In this document: positions 43,679 through 52,205 of the stretch, piece by piece | Layout of the letters: every line of letters begins with the position of its first letter | Numbering within the stretch: position 1 is the stretch's first letter | From: Salinisphaera sp052044135 | GTDB lineage: Bacteria; Pseudomonadota; Gammaproteobacteria; Nevskiales; Salinisphaeraceae | Length of the DNA stretch: 64,000 nucleotides | Direction: 5' to 3' | NCBI RefSeq assembly: GCF_052044135.1 | Contig: NZ_JBQDYF010000013.1 | Span: 32,122 to 96,121, forward strand | Translations under genes and position numbers: made by a program | The notes under the pieces: generated by a model | Database searches by the model: none | What the model saw: only the letters and a program-made list of their open reading frames with translations | Told to the model about the DNA's origin: nothing

Positions 43679-45181
43679 ATGGACAAGAAATACATACTCG
43701 CCATAGACCAGGGCACGACCAGTTCGCGTTCGCTGCTGTTCGACCGCAATGGCCGGATCGCAGGCATCGCGCAACGCGAATTCGAACAGATTTTCCCGCG
43801 CCCGGGCTGGGTCGAGCACAATCCGCGCGACATCATGACCAGCGTGCTCACCACGCTCACCGAACTGATCAACAACACCCAGGTCGACGTCTCGGAGATC
43901 GCCGGCATCGGCATCACCAATCAACGCGAGACCACGGTCGTCTGGGACAAAAAGACCGGGCAACCGGTGTACAACGCCATCGTCTGGCAATCGCGGCACT
44001 CGGCCGAGATCTGCGACGAACTGCGCGAAGCCGGCCATACCGGGATGATCCGCGACAAGACCGGGCTGGTCATCGATGCCTACTTCTCGGGCACCAAGCT
44101 GAAGTGGATCTTCGACAACGTGGATGGCGTGAAGGAAAAAGCCGAAAGCGGCGACCTGCTGTTCGGCACCATCGACACCTGGCTGGTCTGGAACCTGACC
44201 GGCGGCGACGTGCATGTCACCGACGTGACCAATGCCTCGCGCACGATGATGTTCAACATCCGGGACCGCCAATGGGACCCGCAACTGCTCGAACTATTCG
44301 GTGTACCCGAGGCCATGCTGCCGGCGGTGAAGTCGAGCAGCGAAACCTATGGCCACGTTCAGCCCAAGTATTTTTTCGGCAACGAGATTCCCATCGCCGG
44401 CATGGCCGGGGACCAGCAGGCCGCCCTGTTCGGCCAGGCCTGCTTCGAGCCGGGCATGGCCAAGAACACCTACGGCACGGGCTGCTTCACGCTGATGAAC
44501 ACCGGCACCGAGGCCACCGCCTCGGAAAACGGTCTGCTGACCACGATCGGCTGGGAGATCGACAGCACCATCGAATACGCCCTCGAAGGCAGTGTTTTCG
44601 TGGCCGGCTCCGTGATCCAGTGGTTGCGCGACGGGTTGCGCATGCTGGGCAAATCATCCGATTCGGAAGCCTATGCCGAGCGTGCCGGCGACAATGACGG
44701 CGTGTACATGGTGCCCGCATTCACCGGCCTCGGCGCGCCCTACTGGGACAGCAACGTCCGCGGCGCCGTGTTCGGGCTGTCGCGCGGCACCACCAAGGAG
44801 CATTTCATACGCGCGGCCGTGGAATCGATCGCCTATCAAAGCGCCGATGTCCTGCGGGCCATGCAGGCCGACGCCGGCCTCAATCTGGCCGAACTGCGTA
44901 CCGACGGCGGCGCGATCGCGAACGACTTCCTCGCCCAGTTCCAGGCCGACATTCTCGGCGTGGACGTACTGCGCAGCGAAGTCAGCGAAACGACCGCGCT
45001 CGGTGCGGCCTATCTGGCCGGCCTGGCCGTGGGCTTCTGGGAATCGCGCGAACAGATCGCCGAGCAATGGGCCATCGAAACGCGTTTCACACCGGCCATG
45101 CCGAGCGGCAAACGCGAACAACTCGTCGCCGGCTGGGAGCGCGCGGTACGGGCCACCATGGGCTTTCGCGTGGATTCGTGA
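43679..45181 (+). CDS. glpK: Glycerol kinase
   Basis: 500 residues, as in E. coli GlpK. It starts MDKKYILAIDQGTTSSRSLL, with the ATP loop, and has GMAGDQQAALFGQACF and the FGGY-type C-terminal DGGAIANDFLAQFQADIL. It phosphorylates glycerol after import. The ATG at 43679 follows a strong AAAGGAGAG ribosome site. A terminator hairpin lies 60 bp downstream. Confidence 0.96.
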   Translation: MDKKYILAIDQGTTSSRSLLFDRNGRIAGIAQREFEQIFPRPGWVEHNPRDIMTSVLTTLTELINNTQVDVSEIAGIGITNQRETTVVWDKKTGQPVYNAIVWQSRHSAEICDELREAGHTGMIRDKTGLVIDAYFSGTKLKWIFDNVDGVKEKAESGDLLFGTIDTWLVWNLTGGDVHVTDVTNASRTMMFNIRDRQWDPQLLELFGVPEAMLPAVKSSSETYGHVQPKYFFGNEIPIAGMAGDQQAALFGQACFEPGMAKNTYGTGCFTLMNTGTEATASENGLLTTIGWEIDSTIEYALEGSVFVAGSVIQWLRDGLRMLGKSSDSEAYAERAGDNDGVYMVPAFTGLGAPYWDSNVRGAVFGLSRGTTKEHFIRAAVESIAYQSADVLRAMQADAGLNLAELRTDGGAIANDFLAQFQADILGVDVLRSEVSETTALGAAYLAGLAVGFWESREQIAEQWAIETRFTPAMPSGKREQLVAGWERAVRATMGFRVDS

Positions 45182-45239
45182 TGGCCGCCCGCCAACCCAC
45201 GCCGTTTTTCAGTCACGCATCTCCTCCGATGCGATTGCT

Positions 45240-45267
45240 TCGCCGGGACCGTCCCGGCGAGGCTTTT
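45240..45267 (+). terminator. Intrinsic terminator after glpK
   Basis: CGCCGGGA and TCCCGGCG form an 8-bp stem around a CCG loop (plus a closing T-A pair), followed by GGCTTTT. It ends the glpD-glpK transcript. Confidence 0.8.
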
Positions 45268-45433
45268 CTGCCGGGCCAGGCGCCGCATGCGGCGCGGGCT
45301 CATCCCGCTGCCACGGCGCCCGCCGCCAATCTTTATGCGCGCGCGGCCGGGTGCGGTAATGTCAATGCAAGCCGAAGCGCATGCCTGAATTGCGCTCGCA
45401 CCGGTTCGCGCGTTTCCAAGCCAGGTCAATTCC

Positions 45434-46099
45434 ATGATAACCCAGATCAAGAAACTGCTCGACGAAGCCCAGACCCGCAAGGCACGCGCGTTCGTTGAAA
45501 ACGCCGAGTTCGTGGAAGGCAAGGCCACCAACCGCGGCTCGAACATCAAGAACAACGAGCAGATCAGCGAGGGCGATTCCGAGCAGTCGGAAATCGGACG
45601 ACTGGTGGTCCAGGCCCTTCTGAATAACGACGACGTTCTCAACACCGCGTTCCCCCGCGGCATCCCCGGCCCCACCTTCTCCCGCTATCAGCCCGGCATG
45701 TACTACGGGCTGCATATGGACGAAGCCATCATGAACACCAAACCGAAACCGTTGCGCACGGATCTGTCGGTCACGGTGTTTCTGTCCGCCGCCGACGAAT
45801 ACGACGGCGGCGAACTCGAACTGTGGACCGGAACCGACCCGCAGCTGGTCAAGCTCGATGCCGGCGACGCGGTGATCTACCCCACCGGCCTCATCCACCA
45901 GGTCCGGCCGGTGACCCGCGGCACGCGCTATGCCGCCGTGACCTGGATACAAAGCCAGATCCCCGAGCTCAAACACCGCCAGATTCTGTCGCATTATTAT
46001 CACCTCGTCGCCCGCATGGGGCACAAGGCCGACGAAACCGATCGCCTGTTGATGGAATCCGTGCGCACCGGGCTGTACCGGATGTGGATGGAACTCTGA
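45434..46099 (+). CDS. Fe2+-dependent dioxygenase, PiuC/PKHD type
   Basis: 221 residues of the PKHD-type hydroxylase family (PiuC/YbiX). The conserved N-terminal ATNRGSNIKNNEQ, HxD iron ligands in GLHMDEAIMN, the distal His in YPTGLIHQVRPVTRG and the cosubstrate Arg (RGTRYAAVTW) are present. Relatives are iron-regulated and often lie beside siderophore receptors, but none is here. It is a single-gene unit. The C-terminal helices match PiuC. Confidence 0.88.
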   Translation: MITQIKKLLDEAQTRKARAFVENAEFVEGKATNRGSNIKNNEQISEGDSEQSEIGRLVVQALLNNDDVLNTAFPRGIPGPTFSRYQPGMYYGLHMDEAIMNTKPKPLRTDLSVTVFLSAADEYDGGELELWTGTDPQLVKLDAGDAVIYPTGLIHQVRPVTRGTRYAAVTWIQSQIPELKHRQILSHYYHLVARMGHKADETDRLLMESVRTGLYRMWMEL

Positions 46100-46260
46100 T
46101 CGGCGCACGGGGCGGCGCCTACGGCCCCGCCTGTTCAGCGCCCCGCCCCGCGGCTGGCCCCGCCGGGCGACGATGAGCGCGTTGCTATCGACGACGACGG
46201 CTCCGCGCCGCCCGGCCACCATTGGATGGCCTGCGCATGCCGCGCCCCGCGGCGCGCGGG

Positions 46261-46281
46261 TGTGGCAGCCATGCTGCAACA
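46261..46281. promoter_or_regulatory. Candidate activator site upstream of the aldehyde dehydrogenase
   Basis: TGTGGCAG-CCATG-CTGCAACA is an inverted repeat with one mismatch. Its half-site TGTGGCAG also occurs in the palindrome before the butanediol-dehydrogenase-like gene (55290-55305). It is about 85 bp upstream of the sigma-54-like promoter. Confidence 0.5.
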
Positions 46282-46364
46282 CCTGTGGCGACCGAGGCAG
46301 CGGTTTACACCGCAGCCAATGCGTGCAAGGCCGGATTGCAGGGCATCGCGGCGCCCCATTCCAA

Positions 46365-46380
46365 TGGCGCGAAATTTGCG
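46365..46380 (+). promoter_or_regulatory. Sigma-54-like promoter of the aldehyde dehydrogenase
   Basis: TGGCGCG-AAAT-TTGCG matches the -24/-12 consensus at all but two positions and keeps the invariant GG and GC with 10 bases between. Confidence 0.65.
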
Positions 46381-46465
46381 CTATCACAGGGGAACCGGCG
46401 TTCAGGAAAACGCGCCGCCTCGCTCCGCGAGCGGAGCATCCAAAACCATAATGAGGAGATCGGTT

Positions 46466-47977
46466 ATGTGCGCAGTCGCAGCCCGTGAAGTCCAACTCGA
46501 ATCCAGTGTCCGCCAATTCATCGACACCCCACGCAAGATGCTCATCGGCGGCCAATGGGTGGCCGCCGAATCGGGCAAGACCTTCGAGGTCTACAATCCC
46601 GCGACCGACCAAGTGGTCGCCCATGCCCAGTCCGCGGCGAAGGCCGATGTCGACAAGGCCGTGAAGGCGGCCCGCAAGGCCTTCGATGATGGGCCGTGGA
46701 CCCGGATGTCGCCGGCCGAGCGCGGCCGCATCGTCTGGAAGATCGGCGACCTGATCATGGAACACCAGGAAGAGCTCGCCCAGCTGGAAGCACTCGACAA
46801 CGGCAAGCCCATTTCCATTGCCCGGGCGGCCGACGTGCCGCTGGCCGCCGAACTGTTCCAGTACATGGCCGGCTGGGCGACCAAGCTCAACGGCGAGCAG
46901 ATCGGCATCACCGTGCCCTACGCGCCCGGCGCCCAGTGGCATGCCTACACCCGCCGCGAGCCGGTGGGTGTATGCGGGCAGATCATTCCCTGGAATTTCC
47001 CGCTGCTGATGGCGGCCTGGAAACTCGGCCCGGCCCTGGCCTGCGGGAATACGGTGGTCATGAAACTGGCCGAGGAAACGCCGCTATCCGGCCTGAAGCT
47101 TGCCGAAATCATGCAGGAGGCCGGCGTGCCCGACGGCGTGGTCAACATGCTCACCGGCTTCGGCGAGGAGGCCGGCGCGCCGATCGCGGCCCACCCGATG
47201 GTCGACAAGATCGCCTTCACCGGCTCGACCGAAGTCGGCCGCCTGATCGTGGATGCGGCCAAGGGCAACCTCAAGAAGGTTTCACTCGAGCTGGGCGGCA
47301 AATCGCCGAACATCGTGCTCGATGACGCCGATCTGGAAAAAGCCATTCCAGGCGCGGCCAACGCCATCTTCTTCAACCACGGCCAGTGCTGTGCCGCCGG
47401 CTCACGCCTGTTCGTACACGAAAAAGTCTACGACCAGGTGATCGAAGGCGTGGCTGAGTACGCCCGCAACATCAAGCTCGGCCCGGGGCTCGATCCGGAA
47501 ACCCAGATGGGCCCGCTCGTCTCCCGGACCCAGCTCGAGCGCGTCACCGGTTATCTCGAAGCCGGCCGGAAACAGGGCGCGACGGCTGCCGCCGGCGGTG
47601 AACGCGCCGAGGGCGAGGGCTACTTCGTCAAGCCGACGGTGCTGGTCGACGTCTCCGACGAGATGAGCGTCTATCAGGAAGAAATCTTCGGGCCGGTGGT
47701 GGCGGCGACGAAGTTCAGGGACGTGGACACCGACCTCATCAAGCGCGCCAACGACACCGTATTCGGCCTGGCCTCGGGCGTCTGGACCCAGGACATCGGC
47801 AAGGCACACCAGCTCGCCGCCAAGATCCGGGCCGGCACGGTGTGGGTCAACTGCTACAACATCTTCGACGCCGCCCTGCCCTTCGGCGGCTTCAAGCAGT
47901 CCGGCTGGGGCCGCGAGATGGGTGAGCAGGTGCTGAACAACTACACCGAAACCAAGGCCGTCGCCGTGTCGCTCTGA
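46466..47977 (+). CDS. NAD-dependent aldehyde dehydrogenase, AcoD/ExaC-like
   Basis: About 503 residues of the ALDH superfamily. The catalytic Glu is in SLELGGKSPNIVLDDADLEK and the nucleophile in FNHGQCCAAGSRLFV. It resembles acetaldehyde dehydrogenases of the AcoD/ExaC group, which make acetate from acetaldehyde during ethanol or acetoin use. The ATG at 46466 follows a GAGGAG ribosome site by seven bases; an ATG at 46451 overlaps that site. It stands alone, with its own sigma-54-like promoter and a terminator, which suggests control by an AcoR-type activator such as the one at 55326-57200. Confidence 0.88.
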   Translation: MCAVAAREVQLESSVRQFIDTPRKMLIGGQWVAAESGKTFEVYNPATDQVVAHAQSAAKADVDKAVKAARKAFDDGPWTRMSPAERGRIVWKIGDLIMEHQEELAQLEALDNGKPISIARAADVPLAAELFQYMAGWATKLNGEQIGITVPYAPGAQWHAYTRREPVGVCGQIIPWNFPLLMAAWKLGPALACGNTVVMKLAEETPLSGLKLAEIMQEAGVPDGVVNMLTGFGEEAGAPIAAHPMVDKIAFTGSTEVGRLIVDAAKGNLKKVSLELGGKSPNIVLDDADLEKAIPGAANAIFFNHGQCCAAGSRLFVHEKVYDQVIEGVAEYARNIKLGPGLDPETQMGPLVSRTQLERVTGYLEAGRKQGATAAAGGERAEGEGYFVKPTVLVDVSDEMSVYQEEIFGPVVAATKFRDVDTDLIKRANDTVFGLASGVWTQDIGKAHQLAAKIRAGTVWVNCYNIFDAALPFGGFKQSGWGREMGEQVLNNYTETKAVAVSL

Positions 47978-48000
47978 CACCTCGCTGCGCGCACCCATCG

Positions 48001-48028
48001 GCCGGCTCCCTCGCGGGCCGGCTTTTTT
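48001..48028 (+). terminator. Intrinsic terminator after the aldehyde dehydrogenase
   Basis: GCCGGC and GCCGGC (a self-complementary sequence) pair around a G/C-rich loop and are followed by TTTTTT at 48023-48028. It isolates the following ars operon. Confidence 0.8.
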
Positions 48029-48054
48029 GTGCCCGGCGCCGGGGTCAGCCGCCA

Positions 48055-48083
48055 TTGCGCCCGGGTTTATATGTCCATATTAT
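48055..48083 (+). promoter_or_regulatory. Predicted arsR promoter giving a leaderless transcript
   Basis: TTGCGC (48055-48060) and TATTAT (48078-48083, five of six matches to TATAAT) are separated by exactly 17 bp. The predicted start at about 48090-48091 falls on the arsR ATG. The -10 sits precisely in the spacer of the operator palindrome. Confidence 0.5.
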
Positions 48084-48092
48084 TGGACATAT
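48069..48092. promoter_or_regulatory. ArsR operator overlapping the arsR start codon
   Basis: ATATGTCCA (48069-48077) and TGGACATAT (48084-48092) form a perfect 9-bp inverted repeat around the 6-base -10 element. The second arm includes the first two bases of the arsR ATG (48091). Bound repressor would hide both -10 and start. Confidence 0.7.
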
Positions 48093-48462
48093 GGACGAAT
48101 TTGACGCCATCGAGTGTTTCTCGGCGCTCGCCCAGCAAACGCGGCTTGCGGCCTTTCGCCTGCTGGTCCGGCACGAGCCGAATGGCCTGCCGGCGGGTGA
48201 AATCGCGCGCCTGCTGGACGTGCCCCACAACACGATGTCGGCGCATCTGGCGGTGCTGACGCGGGCCGGTCTGGCGATGTCGCAACGCCACAGCCGATCC
48301 ATCGTCTACCGCGCGGACCTGACGCACATGCAGGACACCGTGCGCTTTCTCGTGCGCGACTGCTGCGCCGGCCGCCCCGAAATCTGCGAACCATTGCTGG
48401 ATTCGCTGGCCGAATCCGCCCCGGCGCCCGACAACCGAAAGGACCCGCCATGCAACCGATGA
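48091..48462 (+). CDS. arsR: ArsR-family metalloregulator (type with C-terminal Cys site)
   Basis: 123 residues with a winged-helix core (AGEIARLLDVPHNTMSAHLA). The classical E. coli ArsR cysteine pair in the DNA-binding helix is missing. Instead the C-terminus has Cys91-Cys92 and Cys99 (RDCCAGRPEIC), like the second ArsR type, known in Acidithiobacillus, that binds As(III) at a C-terminal site. It should repress arsRCHB and release on arsenite or antimonite. It overlaps arsC by 13 bp. Confidence 0.88.
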   Translation: MDEFDAIECFSALAQQTRLAAFRLLVRHEPNGLPAGEIARLLDVPHNTMSAHLAVLTRAGLAMSQRHSRSIVYRADLTHMQDTVRFLVRDCCAGRPEICEPLLDSLAESAPAPDNRKDPPCNR

Positions 48463-48860
48463 TTTACCACAACCCCAACTGCGGCACCTCGCGCAATACG
48501 CTGGCGATGATCGAGGCCTCCGGCGAGACGCCCGAGATCGTCGAATATGTCGATAATCCCCCGTCGCGGGCGCGCCTGCTCTGGCTGCTCGAGCAAATGA
48601 ACATGCCCCCGCGCGACCTGCTGCGCCGCAAGGGCACGCCGTACGACGACCTCGGGCTGGACGATCCTGCTCTCACCGACGCGCAACTGATCGACGCCAT
48701 GCTGGCCCATCCGATCCTGATCAACCGGCCGATCGTGGTGACCGACAAGGGGGTGTGCCTGTGCCGCCCGTCGGAGCGCGTGCTGGACCTGCTGGATGCG
48801 CCGGTCGGCCGTTTCACGAAGGAAGACGGCGAAGTCGTCACGCACTCGCAGAGCGCGTGA
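48450..48860 (+). CDS. arsC: Arsenate reductase, glutaredoxin-dependent type
   Basis: 136 residues starting MQPMIYHNPNCGTSRNTLAM, with the catalytic Cys11 in the ArsC NPNCGTSRN motif and the conserved HPILINRPIVV. It reduces arsenate to arsenite with glutathione and glutaredoxin. The stop overlaps the arsH ATG (TGATG), so the two are coupled. Confidence 0.94.
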   Translation: MQPMIYHNPNCGTSRNTLAMIEASGETPEIVEYVDNPPSRARLLWLLEQMNMPPRDLLRRKGTPYDDLGLDDPALTDAQLIDAMLAHPILINRPIVVTDKGVCLCRPSERVLDLLDAPVGRFTKEDGEVVTHSQSA

Positions 48861-49588
48861 TGGTCGATCATTTCAGTCTTCACGATCTGCCGAATATCGA
48901 TCCGGACGCGCTGCACCCCATTGATATCGACGCACTGGTCGGCCCGGATGCCGCCCGGCACGCGCCGCGCATTCTGATCCTCTACGGCTCGCTCAGAGCG
49001 CGCTCCTACTCGCGCTTTCTGGCCGAGGAAGCGGCCCGCCTGCTGCGCTGGTTCGGCTGTGAGGTGCGGCTATTCGACCCAGCCGGCCTGCCCCTGCCGG
49101 ACGATGCCGAGGCCGATCATCCGAAGGTACAGGCGCTGCGCGACCTGGCGACCTGGTCGGAAGGCATGGTGTGGATCAGCCCGGAACGTCACGGCGCGAT
49201 GACCGGCATCATGAAAACCCAGATCGACTGGATACCGCTGTCGCTGGGCGGGGTCCGGCCCACCCAGGGCAAGACGCTGGCGGTCATGGAAGTTTCGGGC
49301 GGCAGCCAGAGCTTCAACGCGGTCAACCAACTGCGGGTACTGGGCCGCTGGATGCGCATGGTCACAATCCCGAACCAGTCCTCGGTGCCCAAGGCATTCG
49401 GCGAGTTCGACGACGACGGCCGCATGAAGGATTCGCCCCTGTATCGACGCGTGGTCGACGTCTGCGAGGAACTTGTGAAATTCACCTGGCTGATGCGCGA
49501 CCGCGGCGATTATCTGACCCGCCGCTACTCCGAACGCGTGGAAAGCGCCGAACAGACGTCCAAACGCGTCAATCAAGTCGCGCACTGA
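48860..49588 (+). CDS. arsH: NADPH-dependent FMN reductase ArsH
   Basis: About 242 residues with the flavodoxin-like signature LILYGSLRARSYSRFLAEEA and the ArsH-specific SPERHGAMTGIMKTQIDWIP. It oxidises trivalent organoarsenicals or acts as a quinone and azo reductase, which broadens resistance. The start is fixed by the arsC overlap; the upstream open frame inside arsC has no family sequence. Confidence 0.92.
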   Translation: MVDHFSLHDLPNIDPDALHPIDIDALVGPDAARHAPRILILYGSLRARSYSRFLAEEAARLLRWFGCEVRLFDPAGLPLPDDAEADHPKVQALRDLATWSEGMVWISPERHGAMTGIMKTQIDWIPLSLGGVRPTQGKTLAVMEVSGGSQSFNAVNQLRVLGRWMRMVTIPNQSSVPKAFGEFDDDGRMKDSPLYRRVVDVCEELVKFTWLMRDRGDYLTRRYSERVESAEQTSKRVNQVAH

Positions 49589-49616
49589 ATCGCTTTTCTC
49601 CTCCGGAGTTTCCGCC

Positions 49617-50927
49617 ATGCTGGCGCTCGCCATCTTCATCGTCACCCTCGTGCTCGTCATCTGGCAGCCGAAGAATCTCGGCATCGGCTGGAGCGCGCTG
49701 GGCGGTGCCGCCGTGGCCCTGGCCACCGGCGTGGTGCACGGGTCCGACGTTGCCGTGGTCTGGCATATCGTCTGGGATGCCACCTTCACGTTCGTCGCGC
49801 TGATCATCATTTCGCTGATTCTCGACGAAGCCGGCTTTTTCTCCTGGGCGGCGCTGCATATCGCGCGCTGGGGCAACGGGCGCGGGCATTTACTGTTCCC
49901 GCTCGTCGTACTGCTGGGTGCCGTGATCGCCGCGTTCTTTGCCAACGACGGCGCCGCCCTGCTGCTCACGCCGATCGTGATCGCGATTCTGGTCCGGCTG
50001 GAAATCTCCGCCGCGGCGGCCCTTGCCTTCATCATCGCCACCGGCTTCATCGCCGATACCGCCAGCCTGCCGCTGGTGATCTCCAATCTGGTGAATATCG
50101 TCAGCGCCAATTTCTTCGGCGTCTCGTTCGATCGCTATGCCATCGTCATGGTGCCGGTCGACCTGGTGTCGATCACCGCCACGCTGGCCGTGCTCTGGCT
50201 GGCCTTCGGCCGCCGGATGCCACGGCGCTATCCGATCGACGCGCTGGCGACGCCGGCCAGCGCGATCGTCGACCCGCAGGTATTCCGCGCCGCCATGCCG
50301 GTGCTGGCAGCGCTGCTCGTGGCTTATTTCGTCCTTGCGCGTTGGCATGTGCCTTACTGCCTCGTGACCGGTAGCGGCGCCCTGGCCCTGCTCGCCATCG
50401 CCGGGCGCTGGTGGCGCGGCGGGCGCGGGGCCCGTGTTCCGCTCGGCCCGGTCATGCGGAACGCGCCCTGGCAGATCGTGCTGTTCTCGATCGGGATGTA
50501 TCTGGTGGTCTACGGGCTGGGCCGGGCCGGACTGACCGATTACGGCGCGACCGTGCTCGACTGGCTGGGGGCGCAAGGCGCGATCGTGGCCACGCTCGGC
50601 ACGGGGTTTCTATCGGCCTTCGTGGCCTCGGTGATGAACAATCTGCCGTCGACGCTCGTCGGCGCGCTGGCCATCAAGCAGGCCCAGGTGCCGGAGCTCA
50701 CCCGCGAGCTGATGCTCTATGCCAATGTGATCGGCAACGACCTCGGCCCCAAATTCACCCCGATCGGCAGCCTGGCCACCCTGTTGTGGCTGCATGTGCT
50801 GGCCAACAAGGGCCACCGCATCGGCTGGGGTCAATACATGAAGGTGGGGCTGGTGCTCACGCCGCCCGTACTGCTGGCCACACTCATGGCTCTGGCGATC
50901 TGGCTGCCGCTGGTGGCGTCACCGTGA
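49617..50927 (+). CDS. arsB: Arsenite efflux transporter ArsB
   Basis: 436 residues with about 12 helices, including the ArsB/NhaD-type VIAAFFANDGAALLLTPIVI and MNNLPSTLVGALAI. It exports arsenite, and antimonite in the family, driven by the membrane potential. It starts 29 bp after arsH with an SD-like CTCCGGAG sequence. Confidence 0.93.
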   Translation: MLALAIFIVTLVLVIWQPKNLGIGWSALGGAAVALATGVVHGSDVAVVWHIVWDATFTFVALIIISLILDEAGFFSWAALHIARWGNGRGHLLFPLVVLLGAVIAAFFANDGAALLLTPIVIAILVRLEISAAAALAFIIATGFIADTASLPLVISNLVNIVSANFFGVSFDRYAIVMVPVDLVSITATLAVLWLAFGRRMPRRYPIDALATPASAIVDPQVFRAAMPVLAALLVAYFVLARWHVPYCLVTGSGALALLAIAGRWWRGGRGARVPLGPVMRNAPWQIVLFSIGMYLVVYGLGRAGLTDYGATVLDWLGAQGAIVATLGTGFLSAFVASVMNNLPSTLVGALAIKQAQVPELTRELMLYANVIGNDLGPKFTPIGSLATLLWLHVLANKGHRIGWGQYMKVGLVLTPPVLLATLMALAIWLPLVASP

Positions 50928-51168
50928 ACGAAACCGGTCGACCGCTTCCGCGCCAGCCCGGTTCGCAGTCGACCTCAGGCGGGCGAAGCACCAGGCGGGG
51001 CAGCCCCGCACCCGCGACGGGGCCCGCCGCCATCATGGCGCTGCCCCTTGGTCATGAAAAAATCATCGCCGGTCCGCAGCCTGACGGCGCCTGCGGGCGC
51101 TCGCGGCGGGCACGGCTCCGCTTGACGCCTTCGGCCAGGATCATTGCCAACCATAGACCGGAGGCCAC
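50928..51168. other. Intergenic region between arsB and the PiT-like gene
   Basis: 241 bp, very G/C-rich, without a plausible gene or a clear terminator. The downstream PiT-like gene could be on the ars transcript or have its own promoter. Confidence 0.35.
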
Positions 51169-52122
51169 ATGAGCCTGATCGCGATCGCGTTGATTGTCGT
51201 GGCGTTCGCCTTTGCCTGGAGCATGGGCGCGCACTACACCGGCGCCTGCATGGGCATGCCGTATGCGGCGAACACGATTCGCCTGCGGCCAGCGCTGGGG
51301 CTGATGGCACTCTTCACCCTGCTAGGCGCGACCTTCCTGAGTCACGCCGTACTCACCACGGTCGGTCACGGCATCGTCGGCGCGCCACGAATCAGCGTTG
51401 GCGCGGCGTTGTGCATCGTCGCCGTCGCCTTCGCGCTCACGACCTGCTTCAATCTGTTGCGCATCCCCACCTCCACCATTCAGATTCTCGTGTTCGCGGT
51501 GGCCGGTGTCGGCATGTCGCTCGGTCTGCCCATCCGTTGGGGCACGATTGCGCGCCTGGTGGTGCTGTGGGCAGCCGCGCCGCTGGTGGCCCTGGTGTTG
51601 GGGTTTGTCTTCACGCATATCCTGAGTCGATGGCCCGCGGCCGGGAGCCAAGGCCATCCGGCCATCGCCCGCGCCCTGCTGGCGGTCGGTGTCCTCGCCT
51701 CGCTGACCATGGGCGCCAACGACGTGTCCAACGCCACTGCCGTGTTTCTCAGTACGCATCTGTTCGGGGTATTCGCGGCGGCTTTCGTGGGCGGCCTGGG
51801 CCTGGCGCTGGGCGTGCTGACCTGGGGCAAGCCGCTGCTGGAAAAAGTGGCGTTCGATGTCGTGAAGATGGACCTGCCGATGGCCACCGCCGCACAGGGT
51901 GTGCAGGCGATGGTGGTCCTCGCGGCGGTGGCTTTTGGCTACCTGACGTCGATGAATCAGGCACTCGTGGGGGCCATGGCCGGCGCCGGGCTGGCCCGCG
52001 GACGCGACACCGTACAGTGGCCGGCGGTGAAGGGGATTTTGAAAGGCTGGCTGATCGGGCCGAGCGCCGGGTTCCTGTGCGGCTATGGCGCCGCATTCAT
52101 TGTGCGCTGGACCGGAGGCTGA
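51169..52122 (+). CDS. PiT-family (phosphate/anion) transporter-like protein with a degenerate first motif
   Basis: 317 residues and about 10 helices. The second half carries the canonical PiT motif MGANDVSNATAVF. The matching motif in the first half, normally G-x-N-D-x-A-N-A, is replaced by SMGAHYTGACMGMPYAANTI, losing the Asn-Asp pair. PiT proteins take up phosphate, and arsenate by mimicry, with H+ or Na+. Lying directly after arsB on the same strand suggests a role in oxyanion handling under arsenic stress, but the function is uncertain. Confidence 0.78.
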   Translation: MSLIAIALIVVAFAFAWSMGAHYTGACMGMPYAANTIRLRPALGLMALFTLLGATFLSHAVLTTVGHGIVGAPRISVGAALCIVAVAFALTTCFNLLRIPTSTIQILVFAVAGVGMSLGLPIRWGTIARLVVLWAAAPLVALVLGFVFTHILSRWPAAGSQGHPAIARALLAVGVLASLTMGANDVSNATAVFLSTHLFGVFAAAFVGGLGLALGVLTWGKPLLEKVAFDVVKMDLPMATAAQGVQAMVVLAAVAFGYLTSMNQALVGAMAGAGLARGRDTVQWPAVKGILKGWLIGPSAGFLCGYGAAFIVRWTGG

Positions 52123-52160
52123 ACGGGCCTTGCCCGCCGGTTCCGCTCCCGGGCCGGTCG

Positions 52161-52186
52161 AAAAAATGCGGGGCCGGAGCCCCGCA
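52161..52186 (-). terminator. Intrinsic terminator after the FAD monooxygenase gene
   Basis: Reading leftward, TGCGGGGC and GCCCCGCA form a perfect 8-bp stem with a 4-base loop, followed by six T residues (complement of 52161-52166). It lies 20 bp after the gene end. Confidence 0.85.
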
Positions 52187-52205
52187 AAGTCCGGAGGAGC
52201 CGGAA

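Larger units (their letters stand above)
46100..46465. other. Regulatory region before the aldehyde dehydrogenase gene
   Basis: This 366-bp G/C-rich gap contains no convincing gene; an open frame reaching 46226 lacks any family sequence before 46466. It holds an imperfect palindrome (46261-46281) and a sigma-54-like promoter (46365-46380), leaving an untranslated leader of about 75 bases. Confidence 0.55.
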
